Assembly (NCBI GenBank): GCA_008330645.1
Contig: VLTN01000061.1
Location: 62,001 to 126,000, forward strand
DNA from: Cafeteria roenbergensis
Lineage: Eukaryota > Sar > Bigyra > Bicosoecida > Cafeteriaceae
DNA: 64,000 nucleotides
Direction: 5' to 3'
The notes under the pieces are model-generated. The model had not been told where the DNA came from and ran no database searches. It worked only from the letters and a program-made list of their open reading frames with translations. Shown piece by piece: positions 9,731 through 18,457 of this stretch; position 1 is the stretch's first letter; each line of letters starts with the position of its first letter. The position numbers were made by a program, and so were the translations under genes.

Positions 9731-11644
9731 TCATCGCCTGGAGCCGCCCCCGGGCGCGTCTGCATCGCTCCGCCGCTGCAGCTCCGCCACACGCCGAAGC
9801 ATCAGCCAAGAGTGCGCGTCGGCAAGCGCAGCGTCGACGTCGGCTGCGGCCTGCCCCAGGCCCCCCAGCTCCGGGGCCGTCACCCCGCAGCGCGCCTCGG
9901 CGCGCAGTTGCATGTCGAGCGGCGGGAGCGACGCCGTCGTCCGAGGCCCCTGCCACGACGTGACCACCCGACTGCCCGCGCCAGCCTCTGGCGCACGCAC
10001 AAGCTTGGGCCACACCGTGACGGCGGCGCAGTGCACTGCGAGCCGGGGGGCGGCATCGCCGTCGCGGACGACTTGCTCCGGGGTGCGGCCGTCGTGGCCG
10101 GCGGCAGCAGCTGCAGCCTCCTCGGCCGCCTTCTCGTCGGCCGAGTGTCGCAGCGAGGCGCCGCTTGCGGCGGGGGAGAGCCCCCCCTCCGGGCGGGGCG
10201 GCGCGGAGACGGTTCCTGCCTCCCAGTCCACTGCCGTGCCCTCCAGCACGGAGAGCTCATCGGCCACGGAATGCGGCGAGCAGCTCTCCAGAGCACGCCG
10301 CGCTCTGCCCCAGAGCCGGGCCGCGGCGCCCGTGCAAGCCGTCCCGCCCTCCCAGCTGCTCCGTGCGGCCTGCACCTGGCTCTGCCGAAGCGCGGCGGCT
10401 TGGCCAGTGAGCACCGCAGCCAGCGCCGGGTGCGGGGCGGCGGGGCCGAGCGGCGAGCCGGGCGGGGCCAGCCCCAGCTGATGCAGCGCCGCCGCGACGC
10501 CATCGCTGTCGCCGCCGACGGGCCCCACAAAGGGCCCCTGCAGCCCCCGAGAGGCAAGCACAGTCGCCCACCGGCCGCAGCCACTGGTGCTGGCCACCGT
10601 GACGACCCACCACCCCGGCGGCACGCCGCTGGCCACGTCAGTGTCGCTGGCAGTGCTGGTGCTGGCCTGGCCGCCGCCGCCCATGCCCAAGGCTTGGGCC
10701 GGCGTGTCCAGGGCGTCGCTCACAGGGCCCCACAACAGCGGGTCCTCCCAGTGGCTGCCTCCACCCGACCAAGCGTCCGCCTCCAAGGCGCTGCCGTCGT
10801 CGGCGCGCGCGCCTCCGCTGCCGTGAGCGCTGGCGAGCGGGGAGTCCGTCGGATTCGCGTCGTCCTGCCACCTGAGCGGCCAGGTCATGCGCAGCGCAAG
10901 GAGGCGGGCGGCGGCGTGGGCCTCGCCTACAGACCCGTCGGCGATGGCGTCCGCAGCGTCGCGCCCGCGCCGCCTCGCTGCCGCCAGCGCATCCGCAACG
11001 CTGCCTGGCGGCCACTGCGACGCGGCGTCGCAGCCCTCGTCGGCCCCAGAGGGCAGAGGGAGGAGCCACGCCACGCCCGCCTTTCCGGCGGGCGCGCTCC
11101 GACCAGCGTCGCAGAGCGCGCTGGGGCCCTCCCGCCAGGCGGGCGGCACCCGCTGAGAGGGCAGGACGAGGAAGGATCGGCGGCGCAGCAGCGCGGCCCC
11201 GTCGGGGTTGCAAAGGCCTGCCACGGGTCTGGAAAGGCACGGGACTCTGCAAATGGCCACGTATGTGGAGTCAAGCCCGAGCGGGCCGCGGCGCTCTCGC
11301 GGGCGGCCTCGGCTGGCGCCGGCTGCCTCGCCTGGCACGAACACAGTCAGGCCCGAGCCAGAGGCCGTGCTCTCCACGGCGCGAGGAGTGTGCTGGTGCC
11401 TCGTCCACCTCACAGAGCGAACGAGCTCGTCCAAGCACGGGACAGGCACTGCGGCGCGGGCGGAAGAGCCGACGCCCTGGCGGGCGGCCTGGCTTGCCCG
11501 CAGCCGCAGGTCAGCGTGCTCTCGCGTCACAGGCACCATGGGGGGCTTGTCCACGACAACCACCACCGGAGACGCCACTCTGATGGCCGATGACACGCTT
11601 TCGCGGGGCATGCGCCGACAAAAGACGGCGCGCGCCGCCGCCAT
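9731..11644 (-). CDS. RluA-family pseudouridine synthase homologue, divergent
   Basis: Predicted protein of 637 residues if the ATG at 11644 is used. RluA-type landmarks occur in order: VVVVVDKPPMVPV (the family's hydrophobic-VDKPAG-PV strand), then TASGSGLTVFVPGEAA where HRLDxxTSGLLLF is expected, then STYVAICRV for the KxYLAL strand, then VTVASTSGCGRWATVLASRG where the TGRTHQIRVHLA strand lies, and LAVHCAAVTVWP for the closing LHAWRLxF strand. Pseudouridine synthases isomerise uridine in rRNA, tRNA or mRNA. The catalytic Asp of HRLD is not at its usual place and the RTHQ motif is degraded, so catalytic activity is doubtful. Long Ala/Gly/Ser inserts separate the motifs. A short upstream exon in other frames (11527-11897) cannot be excluded. 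It is divergent with SEN2. Confidence 0.6.
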   Translation of the reverse strand: MAAARAVFCRRMPRESVSSAIRVASPVVVVVDKPPMVPVTREHADLRLRASQAARQGVGSSARAAVPVPCLDELVRSVRWTRHQHTPRAVESTASGSGLTVFVPGEAAGASRGRPRERRGPLGLDSTYVAICRVPCLSRPVAGLCNPDGAALLRRRSFLVLPSQRVPPAWREGPSALCDAGRSAPAGKAGVAWLLPLPSGADEGCDAASQWPPGSVADALAAARRRGRDAADAIADGSVGEAHAAARLLALRMTWPLRWQDDANPTDSPLASAHGSGGARADDGSALEADAWSGGGSHWEDPLLWGPVSDALDTPAQALGMGGGGQASTSTASDTDVASGVPPGWWVVTVASTSGCGRWATVLASRGLQGPFVGPVGGDSDGVAAALHQLGLAPPGSPLGPAAPHPALAAVLTGQAAALRQSQVQAARSSWEGGTACTGAAARLWGRARRALESCSPHSVADELSVLEGTAVDWEAGTVSAPPRPEGGLSPAASGASLRHSADEKAAEEAAAAAAGHDGRTPEQVVRDGDAAPRLAVHCAAVTVWPKLVRAPEAGAGSRVVTSWQGPRTTASLPPLDMQLRAEARCGVTAPELGGLGQAAADVDAALADAHSWLMLRRVAELQRRSDADAPGGGSRR

Positions 11645-11905
11645 TGTCGGCGGGCAAGAAGCGCCGCTGGCCGGTGACCAGCCAGCGGGCTGGGGTCGCC
11701 TGCTCGGTAGGAGCGAGCCTCTCTGCTGCGGTGGCAGTGCCCGGCGGCAAGCGTTGCACCAAGGGCTCCGTCGGAGGGGAGAGTGGCCTTGAGGCGCGAC
11801 AGAGCGCTCTCCGCTCCAAGCTCTGCATTCCCCTGTCGCAGCTCCGCGCCAACCACACCACGGCAAGCTCGGTGAACCCCTGCGTCTGGGAAGCCAACCC
11901 CTCAC
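11645..11905. promoter_or_regulatory. Divergent promoter interval, RluA-like / SEN2
   Basis: 261 bp between divergent start codons. No TATA box is seen. Part of it could be a 5' exon of the minus-strand gene. Confidence 0.4.
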
Positions 11906-13627
11906 ATGCCCCCCCCTGGGCGCGGCGGGCGTGCGCGCGGAGGACCCAGGGGTCGCATTGCGGTGCGCCAGGGAAGCAAGTCCACGTTTCCCAAGAAGCC
12001 GGCCGTCCCCGAGGCCACGACGGATGTGGCGTTGATGCAAGCGTATCTGCGAGCTAGGGAATCCCGCCTTCGGGGTGACGTCATTGACGCAAGCGGCGGG
12101 GGGGTTCTGGTCGTGCTTGCCGACGCGCCCGCCGCCGTTGCTGCTTGGCTGTGCGGTTGCTGTGGCTCAGGGACGGCCACCAGCGGGGCGCCTCTGGCCG
12201 TAGAGTACGCGAGGAATGTAGGCGAGTGTCTGGGTGCGCTCCCCGCGCTTGGGCGCGCTTTGGACGCGACCGAGACCTTGGCGGGCCTCGTGCCGGAGGC
12301 TGCTTCGGCTCGCGCTTCGCGGGAAGCCGCGCTTGCCGAAGGCCTGGAGTTTTCGCGGCTCCAGGACGAGAGCAAGACGGGACTTGGCCAGCCCAGGGAG
12401 CGGGCTGCGGCTTCGACCCGCGCCGCCGCGTCCGCTCAGCCCGTCGGCGCAGAGGCCGCTTCCCCGGGCGCTGACGGCCGGATCCCCTGCGTTGAGCGGC
12501 GCCCCCTTGGCGCTGTGCCTCCCTCTGCCACCCAGGCGATTTGTCACGAAGGCGGGTGGAGCAGCTGCGGCGTGACGGCTGCGCTGGGACGGGGCACGGC
12601 ATTCACTGCGGAGGGCTTGGCTAGCGCTCTTGGGGTGGCCGTCCCAGTCTCTGGCGCGCCGCAGACGGACGCCCGTTCGTCTGCGTGTTGTACACACCCG
12701 CCTCCGCCGCTGGCCCGCGAGGTAATGCCGCCGAGACGGGCGGAGGATCGCCTTGTGCCGGGGGCGCAGGCTGCGCTCTCGCAGGCGGCCGCGGAGACCG
12801 CGCCGCTCGAGCCTGTCGCAAGCTTGCGCCCTCGCTGTGCGGCGAGCTCAAAGGCGCGCCCGTCGGAGCCGTCCAAGGCCAGGGCCGGGGCGGTCGGTGG
12901 ACTCGTTCCGCTGGAGCGACCAACGCTGCCACGGTGGGCGAAGCGCCTCCCGTTTGGGCGGTTGCGAGCGGCAGCGGCTGTGCCTGGTGGCGAGGCCGAG
13001 GACGGCAGGCGACGCGTGTGGCTAGACCCAGCAATGACCTCGAGCGGTGCGCTGTCACGACGGCGTCGCGCGCGCGATGCCGCGGTGTGGTGCGGGCAGG
13101 AGCGGGGCGAGGAGGTGGGCGACCGCGCTCCAGCGCCGCTTGAGCCGCCCGGGGCCGTGCCCGACCGACAGGTCCTGGAGGCGTGGGAGGGGCTGTGGCT
13201 GGCAGGCCTCTGCGAGCGCGCAGGCAAGCCCTTGCGCCTGCGGGACTGCCGGGCCGGAGCGAGTGGACGCGAGCTGGCTCCTCCCGAGGTGAGAAGCGTG
13301 CTTGCAGGGCACTGGGGCCGCAACGAAGCGCGCGTGCGCGCGGCAGCAGAGTGCCGCAGCTGGCTTGCAGACCGGCGGCTGCTTGGGCGCGACGGGTCGG
13401 ACGCCGGAGTCGACTTGCTGGCCTACGCCCGTGAGCCTGGAGCTTCGCATGCGGAGGCCTGCGTGGTGCTGTGCGACGCAGGCGCACCCTCGTGGCGCGA
13501 GACTGCGAGCGCAAGCCGAGCGGCCTCCGCAAGTGGTCGGCAGCTTTGGCTGTTTCGGGGCCAGGAGGGTCCCAACGTGCGCGTGGAGCAGATGAGCCTG
13601 GACGCATTTGTCGCGGCGCTTGCGTGA
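11906..13627 (+). CDS. TSEN2: tRNA-splicing endonuclease subunit SEN2
   Basis: Intronless, 573 residues from the ATG at 11906. SEN2 is the tetrameric endonuclease subunit that cuts the 5' splice site of intron-containing pre-tRNAs. The C-terminal nuclease fold is recognisable: an acidic/hydrophobic helix (QVLEAWEGLWLAGL), CRSWLADRRLL for the RSKGW helix, GVDLLAY with the catalytic Tyr at 507, ASHAEACVVL with the catalytic His at 515 (the eight-residue Tyr-His spacing is conserved), then SWRETASASRAASASGRQLW, which aligns without gaps to SEN2's [20 protein letters not shown]. The catalytic Lys position is Arg 545 (CGG at 13538-13540). An N-terminal fold (GDVIDASGGGVLVVL) is separated from the nuclease domain by a ~250-residue low-complexity linker. 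SEN34 is less likely because of the SWR/SR block. Confidence 0.78.
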   Translation: MPPPGRGGRARGGPRGRIAVRQGSKSTFPKKPAVPEATTDVALMQAYLRARESRLRGDVIDASGGGVLVVLADAPAAVAAWLCGCCGSGTATSGAPLAVEYARNVGECLGALPALGRALDATETLAGLVPEAASARASREAALAEGLEFSRLQDESKTGLGQPRERAAASTRAAASAQPVGAEAASPGADGRIPCVERRPLGAVPPSATQAICHEGGWSSCGVTAALGRGTAFTAEGLASALGVAVPVSGAPQTDARSSACCTHPPPPLAREVMPPRRAEDRLVPGAQAALSQAAAETAPLEPVASLRPRCAASSKARPSEPSKARAGAVGGLVPLERPTLPRWAKRLPFGRLRAAAAVPGGEAEDGRRRVWLDPAMTSSGALSRRRRARDAAVWCGQERGEEVGDRAPAPLEPPGAVPDRQVLEAWEGLWLAGLCERAGKPLRLRDCRAGASGRELAPPEVRSVLAGHWGRNEARVRAAAECRSWLADRRLLGRDGSDAGVDLLAYAREPGASHAEACVVLCDAGAPSWRETASASRAASASGRQLWLFRGQEGPNVRVEQMSLDAFVAALA

Positions 13628-13732
13628 CGGGGGGGGCGGCGCAATCGCCAACTAATGAGGGCTCATCGTTTCGGACTTGCGCCTGTCGCTGATCGCGCAC
13701 CCTGTTGCTCGCAAGCTGACAAATGCAGGGCC

Positions 13733-16510
13733 TCAGTCGGCCGCTCCGGGCAGGGTTGCATGTGAAGCCGCGACGGCGGCCGTCCGAACATGCCGCCTTG
13801 GAGCCCCTGACGTGATTCGACGCAAGGCATCGCGCGCGACGTGAGCAGACACGAAACCGCGACGCCCAGCCCCCCACTTCGTCGCGTCTCCCATCCAGCC
13901 CCAAGAGACCAAGATATCAATCGACGGAGATAGCACTCCGAAGCCCAAGCACCACCCGCCGCCGGCCAGCAGCGTTGGGAGCAGACAAAAGACCTCAAAG
14001 TCGGAAGAGTCTCCTTCGTGGCGGGACAGATCCACGGCCATAAGCCTGGGTAGCTGGGAGAGCACCACCGAACCGACAGCTATCGCAAGCCCGATGAGCT
14101 CCATCGCGTCGGCCTGGCTGATGGTGGCGCAGCACAGCGTGCCGCCCTGAGTTGGGAGGGAAAGTGCCGCAAGGGCCACCGCAAACACCGCAAACATCAC
14201 AATCCATACACACGCGCCCGTCCGGAGCCATTCCATCCACCAGCCTCCGCAGTCCAGCTCATGAACCAGCGACAGATCCGGGCCGGCGCGTTGCTGGCCC
14301 AGCACCGTGGAGCCCCAGCACTCCAGCAGCATCCCACTCAGGCACACGAAGCACAGCGCCTGCACGGCAAGGAGCGCCGCGCTGAACCAGGGTCGCAGTC
14401 GGATTCCCATGCCCGCCAGCGACGCATGCGAGGCCCCGTCGCCGGCATCGCGAGTCCGCCGGCACACGGTCGCCAGAGCGAGCGCCATGCTTGCAAGCGA
14501 CACCGCCGCGGCCATGCCTGCGCAGATGCCGACGTCGTCGTTCCGCTGCGAGATGAAGATGAGCGCGCCCACCGCAACACTACTCCCAAGCTGGGAGAGC
14601 CAGGCCAGGGTCGGAAGGCCGCTTGGCAAGACCCGCCACGGCTCCGGCCCGCCCAGGCTGGCACAAAAGGGCGACGTTTCCAAGGCAACTTGGGTCGCAA
14701 AAGCAAATGGCGAGGGTCGCCTGCACACCAGGCTTGTGAGCGCTGCCCATGCTCGGCATGCGAGCATCGCTGCGCCGGGCAGCAGTGTCATGCAGACGAG
14801 CGCCACTGCAAGCGTCTTGCCTTGCTCGAAGTGCGCTTGCAACATTCTCGGCGAGGACGCTTCGGATACGGAGGCCGCGCCGCCGCACACTGCTTTGGAG
14901 AGCTTGGCCGGGTCCACAGCAAAGAACTCCGTGCTCCAGGACAAGGGCACTGGGGCCTCTGGCAAGCGCGAGCTGCAGCTGAAGCCCAGGGCCTCCTCCG
15001 CCGAGGCTGGCTCCAAATCCAACGCGCAGAGCCACCGCGCAGCTTCGGCAGGGAACGAGCCCAGCGGAAAGGCTTGCGTGACCCGTGAAACGCACATGAG
15101 ACCCCACGGGTGTGACCAAGCTGACGACAGTGTTGAGGTTGCCGCCCCGATGAATCCAACGACAGTCACGAGCCAGCGGCTCACGTCGAGGCACTCGGAG
15201 TGCTCGGCGCCAGCAGCGCTCCGCGACCCCAGCTCGGCCCTCCACGCATCCGATGCCGCCGCCACAGCGCACCCCAGCGCCCGGAACGGGTGCGGGTGCA
15301 CGTCGCCCAGCTCCACCAGGCACTGGCGCAGGAGGCTGTCCCGTTCGCGAGCTCCGCCCGTCCCCAGCACGGCTTTCCGAATCGCCGCCGCAGCGTCCCT
15401 GCTTGGGTTGTTGGCGAGCGCCCAGTAGGCCTCCTCGGAGCGCTGCGCTACGGCGTGCAGGCCGTGGCGCTCCTCGTCGCGAGTCCAGCAGTCCAGCTCC
15501 CCCAGGCACCGCGCCGTGATCCCCACAAGCTGGGCGGTATCACCGTTGGCACGTAGCGCCGCAGCATCCAGCGCGTCAGCGTCAGGGACTCCTACAACGC
15601 CCTCCCAGCGGAGCCCGGGCAAGGCTGGGCCAAGGTCCCGCACCCATTCGGCCGCCACCCCTGCAAACGCCTCGGCCCGCCACGCCACCCCAGGGTCGGT
15701 GCAAACCATCTCGCCCAGCCGAGCTCTCGCTCGCGACGCCATGACCGTGTCGTCCTTCAGCATCTCTGCAGCGCTCAGCAGGTCCGGGTGTGCGGCCAGG
15801 CGCCTGACCAGGCCGACCCACGCACTTCTCTCGTCTTCCCGGAGTCCTAGCCGCGAAGCAGGGCCCGCGGCGAGCCCGTCGAGCGCCGGCATCAACGCAA
15901 GGGCGGATCGGATTGCGAAGACCAGCGCGTCGCCGTCCCGCAGCATGGTGTAGGCGAGCTGGCGCTGAAGCCGAGCCACGAACCTGGTGAGCGCCCGCAG
16001 CCGGGCCACCTCCGCAGCAGCAGCAACAGGCAGGGCACCACCCCGGAGCTGGTGCCGCTCCTGCTTTCGCCACGCAGCCCCAATGCGCGGTGGCAAAGTC
16101 CCCGCGTCGGACAAGGCGACAGCAACCGCCTCTGGGGAAATTCCGGCCTCCGCGCCGGCTGCCACGGCTTCGGCCGCAAACACTGCGGATGCCCCACCCG
16201 CATTCCACCCGTCCCAGGTACGCCGAAGCTCATGGCGCAGCACCGCCGCCTCGGCGGGCGAGAAGAACTCGTCGAGAAACATCTGCTCCCAGCACCGTGC
16301 GCTCCCAACGTCAGCGCCAACGCGGCGGTTCGTGGACGCCAAGGGCACAGCGCCCCGGCCCGCGAAGGCAAGAATGCGCCTGCGCACATTGGCATGCGCC
16401 CACAGCCGCCAAAAGCCCACTGGGCAGGGCTGCTCCAGCCGCTCGCCGTCCGCTCCGGCTCCCGGGGTCTGCCGGCCCTGTGGCCGACCGCGCGATGCCC
16501 GGGGGCGCAT
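13733..16510 (-). CDS. F-box-like multipass membrane protein, unrecognised
   Basis: Open frame of 925 residues from the ATG at 16510. The frame runs on to an ATG at 16729, but that codon overlaps the start of the divergent gene, so the inner start leaves a ~217-bp spacer like those of other divergent pairs. The N-terminus has an F-box-like helix set (WAHANVRRRILAFAG, ASTNRRVGADVGSARCW). A soluble alpha-helical region follows. The C-terminal ~430 residues hold about seven hydrophobic segments, for example WLVTVVGFIGAATSTL, LAVALVCMTLLPGAAML, SLASMALALATV, AALLAVQALCFVCLSGMLL, WIVMFAVFAVALAAL and LIGLAIAVGSVVLSQL. I know no family with this combination. The F-box call is a pattern reading and may be wrong. 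The membrane prediction is firmer. Confidence 0.6.
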   Translation of the reverse strand: MRPRASRGRPQGRQTPGAGADGERLEQPCPVGFWRLWAHANVRRRILAFAGRGAVPLASTNRRVGADVGSARCWEQMFLDEFFSPAEAAVLRHELRRTWDGWNAGGASAVFAAEAVAAGAEAGISPEAVAVALSDAGTLPPRIGAAWRKQERHQLRGGALPVAAAAEVARLRALTRFVARLQRQLAYTMLRDGDALVFAIRSALALMPALDGLAAGPASRLGLREDERSAWVGLVRRLAAHPDLLSAAEMLKDDTVMASRARARLGEMVCTDPGVAWRAEAFAGVAAEWVRDLGPALPGLRWEGVVGVPDADALDAAALRANGDTAQLVGITARCLGELDCWTRDEERHGLHAVAQRSEEAYWALANNPSRDAAAAIRKAVLGTGGARERDSLLRQCLVELGDVHPHPFRALGCAVAAASDAWRAELGSRSAAGAEHSECLDVSRWLVTVVGFIGAATSTLSSAWSHPWGLMCVSRVTQAFPLGSFPAEAARWLCALDLEPASAEEALGFSCSSRLPEAPVPLSWSTEFFAVDPAKLSKAVCGGAASVSEASSPRMLQAHFEQGKTLAVALVCMTLLPGAAMLACRAWAALTSLVCRRPSPFAFATQVALETSPFCASLGGPEPWRVLPSGLPTLAWLSQLGSSVAVGALIFISQRNDDVGICAGMAAAVSLASMALALATVCRRTRDAGDGASHASLAGMGIRLRPWFSAALLAVQALCFVCLSGMLLECWGSTVLGQQRAGPDLSLVHELDCGGWWMEWLRTGACVWIVMFAVFAVALAALSLPTQGGTLCCATISQADAMELIGLAIAVGSVVLSQLPRLMAVDLSRHEGDSSDFEVFCLLPTLLAGGGWCLGFGVLSPSIDILVSWGWMGDATKWGAGRRGFVSAHVARDALRRITSGAPRRHVRTAAVAASHATLPGAAD

Positions 16511-16727
16511 GCGCCGTGCGGGCAGCTCCCGGTCCCTTTCCCGGTTCCACTGCCACAAGCCTCGTCGCAGGGGAGTGCCGAGCGTGCCAGCGGCAGCCGG
16601 CGACTCTGCCGGGAAAATCTGCGAACCAGCAGCAGCCGTGACCCACAAGCGACGGCGGCTTGCCCCTGCGCCCCACTCCCGCTTCTGCCCACGCCCCCCC
16701 CGCCCCCCTCTCCCCCGCGTTCCGGCC
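16511..16727. promoter_or_regulatory. Divergent promoter interval, membrane protein / B12D-like
   Basis: 217 bp with a C-rich tract (about 16689-16715) next to the plus-strand start. If the membrane-protein frame really starts at 16729 this interval would be coding. I judge it regulatory by analogy with the other divergent pairs. Confidence 0.4.
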
Positions 16728-17327
16728 ATGCGCGTGATCCAGCGCTCGGGGAGCGTGCTGCGGACTACCTCGCTGACCTTCGTGGACGTTGGAGGTGAGC
16801 GCGGCGGCGGTTGCAGCTGGCCGATGGGCAGGCGACCAGTTGCAGATTCAGCCGCCGGCTTGCCCGGCTGTCAGACCCCCAAGGCCCCCGTGACCTCGCT
16901 TCCCGCGGCGGTCGTCTCGCAGCTTTGCCCGTGGCGTTGTGCACAGTCGTGGCCCTCGGCCTGGCAGTGCGATCTGGGGTGAGTGCGCAGTGATGCGGCG
17001 TGATTGGCCATCAGGCTCGGGTGCCAATGGTCCGGCATAGTCCCCCTCGCGGCGAGCCAGCTCCCTATGACCCGCATGCTCGTGGCGCTTATCTGCGCGC
17101 AGTCGCGGTGCTACCACGAGAACCCCGACGTTCGGAGGCAGCGGTGGACGCTCCACGAGCCCTTGCCAGCCGGCGACGTCGCCGTTGCGGGCACAGCCTG
17201 GCGCGCTGCGGCGCGCAGGCGCCACTTGGGCCGGGACACTTGCAACGTATCGTGCTGGTCGGTTCTGGGGCTGCGGCGTCCCGACGCATTGGAGGAGTTC
17301 TTCCCCGAGGCAGCGCTCGCGCAGTGA
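16728..17327 (+). CDS. Small membrane protein, B12D/NDUFA4-like candidate
   Basis: Three-exon model: 16728-16794, 16923-16978 and 17103-17327, with GTGAGC and GTGAGT donors, phases 1 and 0; 115 residues. A second in-frame acceptor after 16873 would lengthen exon 2 by about 16 residues. Exon 2 encodes one hydrophobic segment (LPVALCTVVALGLAVRSG) and exon 3 opens with SRCYHENPDVRRQRW. A single membrane span followed by Asn-Pro-Asp/Glu-Val at the same distance is the layout of plant B12D and NDUFA4/MLRQ proteins of the mitochondrial inner membrane. The C-terminal half does not obviously match. Similarity is short, so the family is tentative. The next gene is also a mitochondrial candidate, which is suggestive only. 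Confidence 0.42.
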
Positions 17328-17662
17328 GCGCGCGCTTCTGCCACGCGCCCACTGCCAGCGCGCCCCGCCAGCCTCGCGGGGTCTGATTGCGGCCGCGCTG
17401 TGCGAGCTTGCCTGCTGTTCGTTCGGGCGTGCAGCTAATGTGTGGACGGACCGGCCAAGCGCCGCGGCGGCGACAACTGAAGCCCGTTGCGGCCCGCCGG
17501 GGTGGGCGCGCTCAGCTCACACGCAAGTCCGCGACCAGCATGCACACGAATGCGCAAGCTTGGCTGGCCGCGATCGCGGCGGGTCAGGCGGCGAGCGAAT
17601 CCGCAACGGGAGGGGAGAGCGGCGGGGCGTGGCCGATGCATGCGGCCGCACTGGAACGGCGA
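17328..17662. other. Convergent 3' intergenic interval
   Basis: 335 bp between converging gene ends. I see no credible gene, RNA or repeat in it. Confidence 0.6.
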
Positions 17663-18277
17663 TCAGATGTTGAGCGGGCCAAGGGTCGCCGGGGAGATCT
17701 TGCGGCGGAAGGCGTGGCTGTTGGTCGCCGCGTGCAGGCTCATCTCCGTGACGTCGGTGGAGATGGTCTTGTCCTGGCGGTGGACGCGGACCTCGGTCAT
17801 GCGGTTCTTGTAAATTCCCTCCCAGCCAAAGCGCGTCTTGTCCGAGATGGCGTCCGACATCAGGTCCTCGTCGGGCACCGGGAGAACGCGCATGATGCGC
17901 TCGCCGCCCATGGACTTGTCCTCTGCCGTCTCGTAGGGGCTGGGCGTCCACTGCTTGCTGAAGGCGTAAATCGGCGTGCCGCACGCGTCGAACGGGCACA
18001 CGGTGTCGTGGCGCTGCAGCTCCCACTTGCGGTACTTGAAGGCCACCGGCTTGAGCGTGAGGGCGCCGGCCGGGAAGCGGGCGCCGGGCTTCTGGCTGAG
18101 CTCGAGCGCCGCGCGAGCCTCGGCATCGGTCACGTCCTCGGCGCGCGCGGGGCAGCTGGCAGGGGCCGCCGCGGCAGCCGGCACGAAGCCCGCAAGGGAG
18201 CCCATGCCGCGGGATCCGGCCGCGAAGGCCGCCCTGGCGGCGCTTGCCGCGGAGGCGCGGGCGGCGGTCAGGGCCAT
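17663..18277 (-). CDS. nad11: Stand-alone fragment of the complex I 75-kDa subunit (nad11 second domain)
   Basis: 204 residues from the ATG at 18277. The N-terminus (MALTAARASAASAARAAFAA) is Arg/Ala/Ser-rich without acids, a typical mitochondrial presequence. The body aligns with the part of NDUFS1/NuoG/Nad11 that follows the iron-sulfur domain: GALTLKPVAFKYRKWEL corresponds to GALTSKPYAFTARPWEL; then ERIMRVLPVPDEDLMSDAIS and DKTRFGWEGIYKNRMTEVRV correspond to EVMRILPR-NEDINEEWIS and [20 protein letters not shown]. The iron-sulfur cysteine domains are absent upstream and the large molybdopterin-like domain is absent downstream; the protein ends shortly after. Stramenopile mitochondrial DNAs often encode only the iron-sulfur half of nad11, so this looks like the nuclear remnant of the other half, a matrix-arm component of complex I. 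It is divergent with importin-5. Confidence 0.82.
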   Translation of the reverse strand: MALTAARASAASAARAAFAAGSRGMGSLAGFVPAAAAAPASCPARAEDVTDAEARAALELSQKPGARFPAGALTLKPVAFKYRKWELQRHDTVCPFDACGTPIYAFSKQWTPSPYETAEDKSMGGERIMRVLPVPDEDLMSDAISDKTRFGWEGIYKNRMTEVRVHRQDKTISTDVTEMSLHAATNSHAFRRKISPATLGPLNI

Positions 18278-18457
18278 GGTCGGCAGTGCAAGGCCGGCCC
18301 CTCGGAGGCCGCGCAGTCGATCGCTTCGCGGGCGCGCTGGCCTGCTGGTGGCCGGTCCGGCAGAGCCAGTTGCACGGCAAACTTGAAATTTGGCGGCCCA
18401 GGCGCGTTCACTCGCCCTCAGGCCGCCGCTGCCGGAGCCGCGCACGGCCTCGCCGCC
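18278..18457. promoter_or_regulatory. Divergent promoter interval, nad11 fragment / importin-5
   Basis: 180 bp between divergent start codons. It contains CTTGAAATTTGGCGGCCC near 18384, one of the few AT-bearing patches. No TATA box is seen. Confidence 0.45.

Noticed and set aside
16727-16730. Divergent genes sharing overlapping start codons (CATG)
   Set aside because: It would leave no room for either promoter. The inner ATG at 16510 gives a spacer like the other divergent pairs and keeps the recognisable domains.
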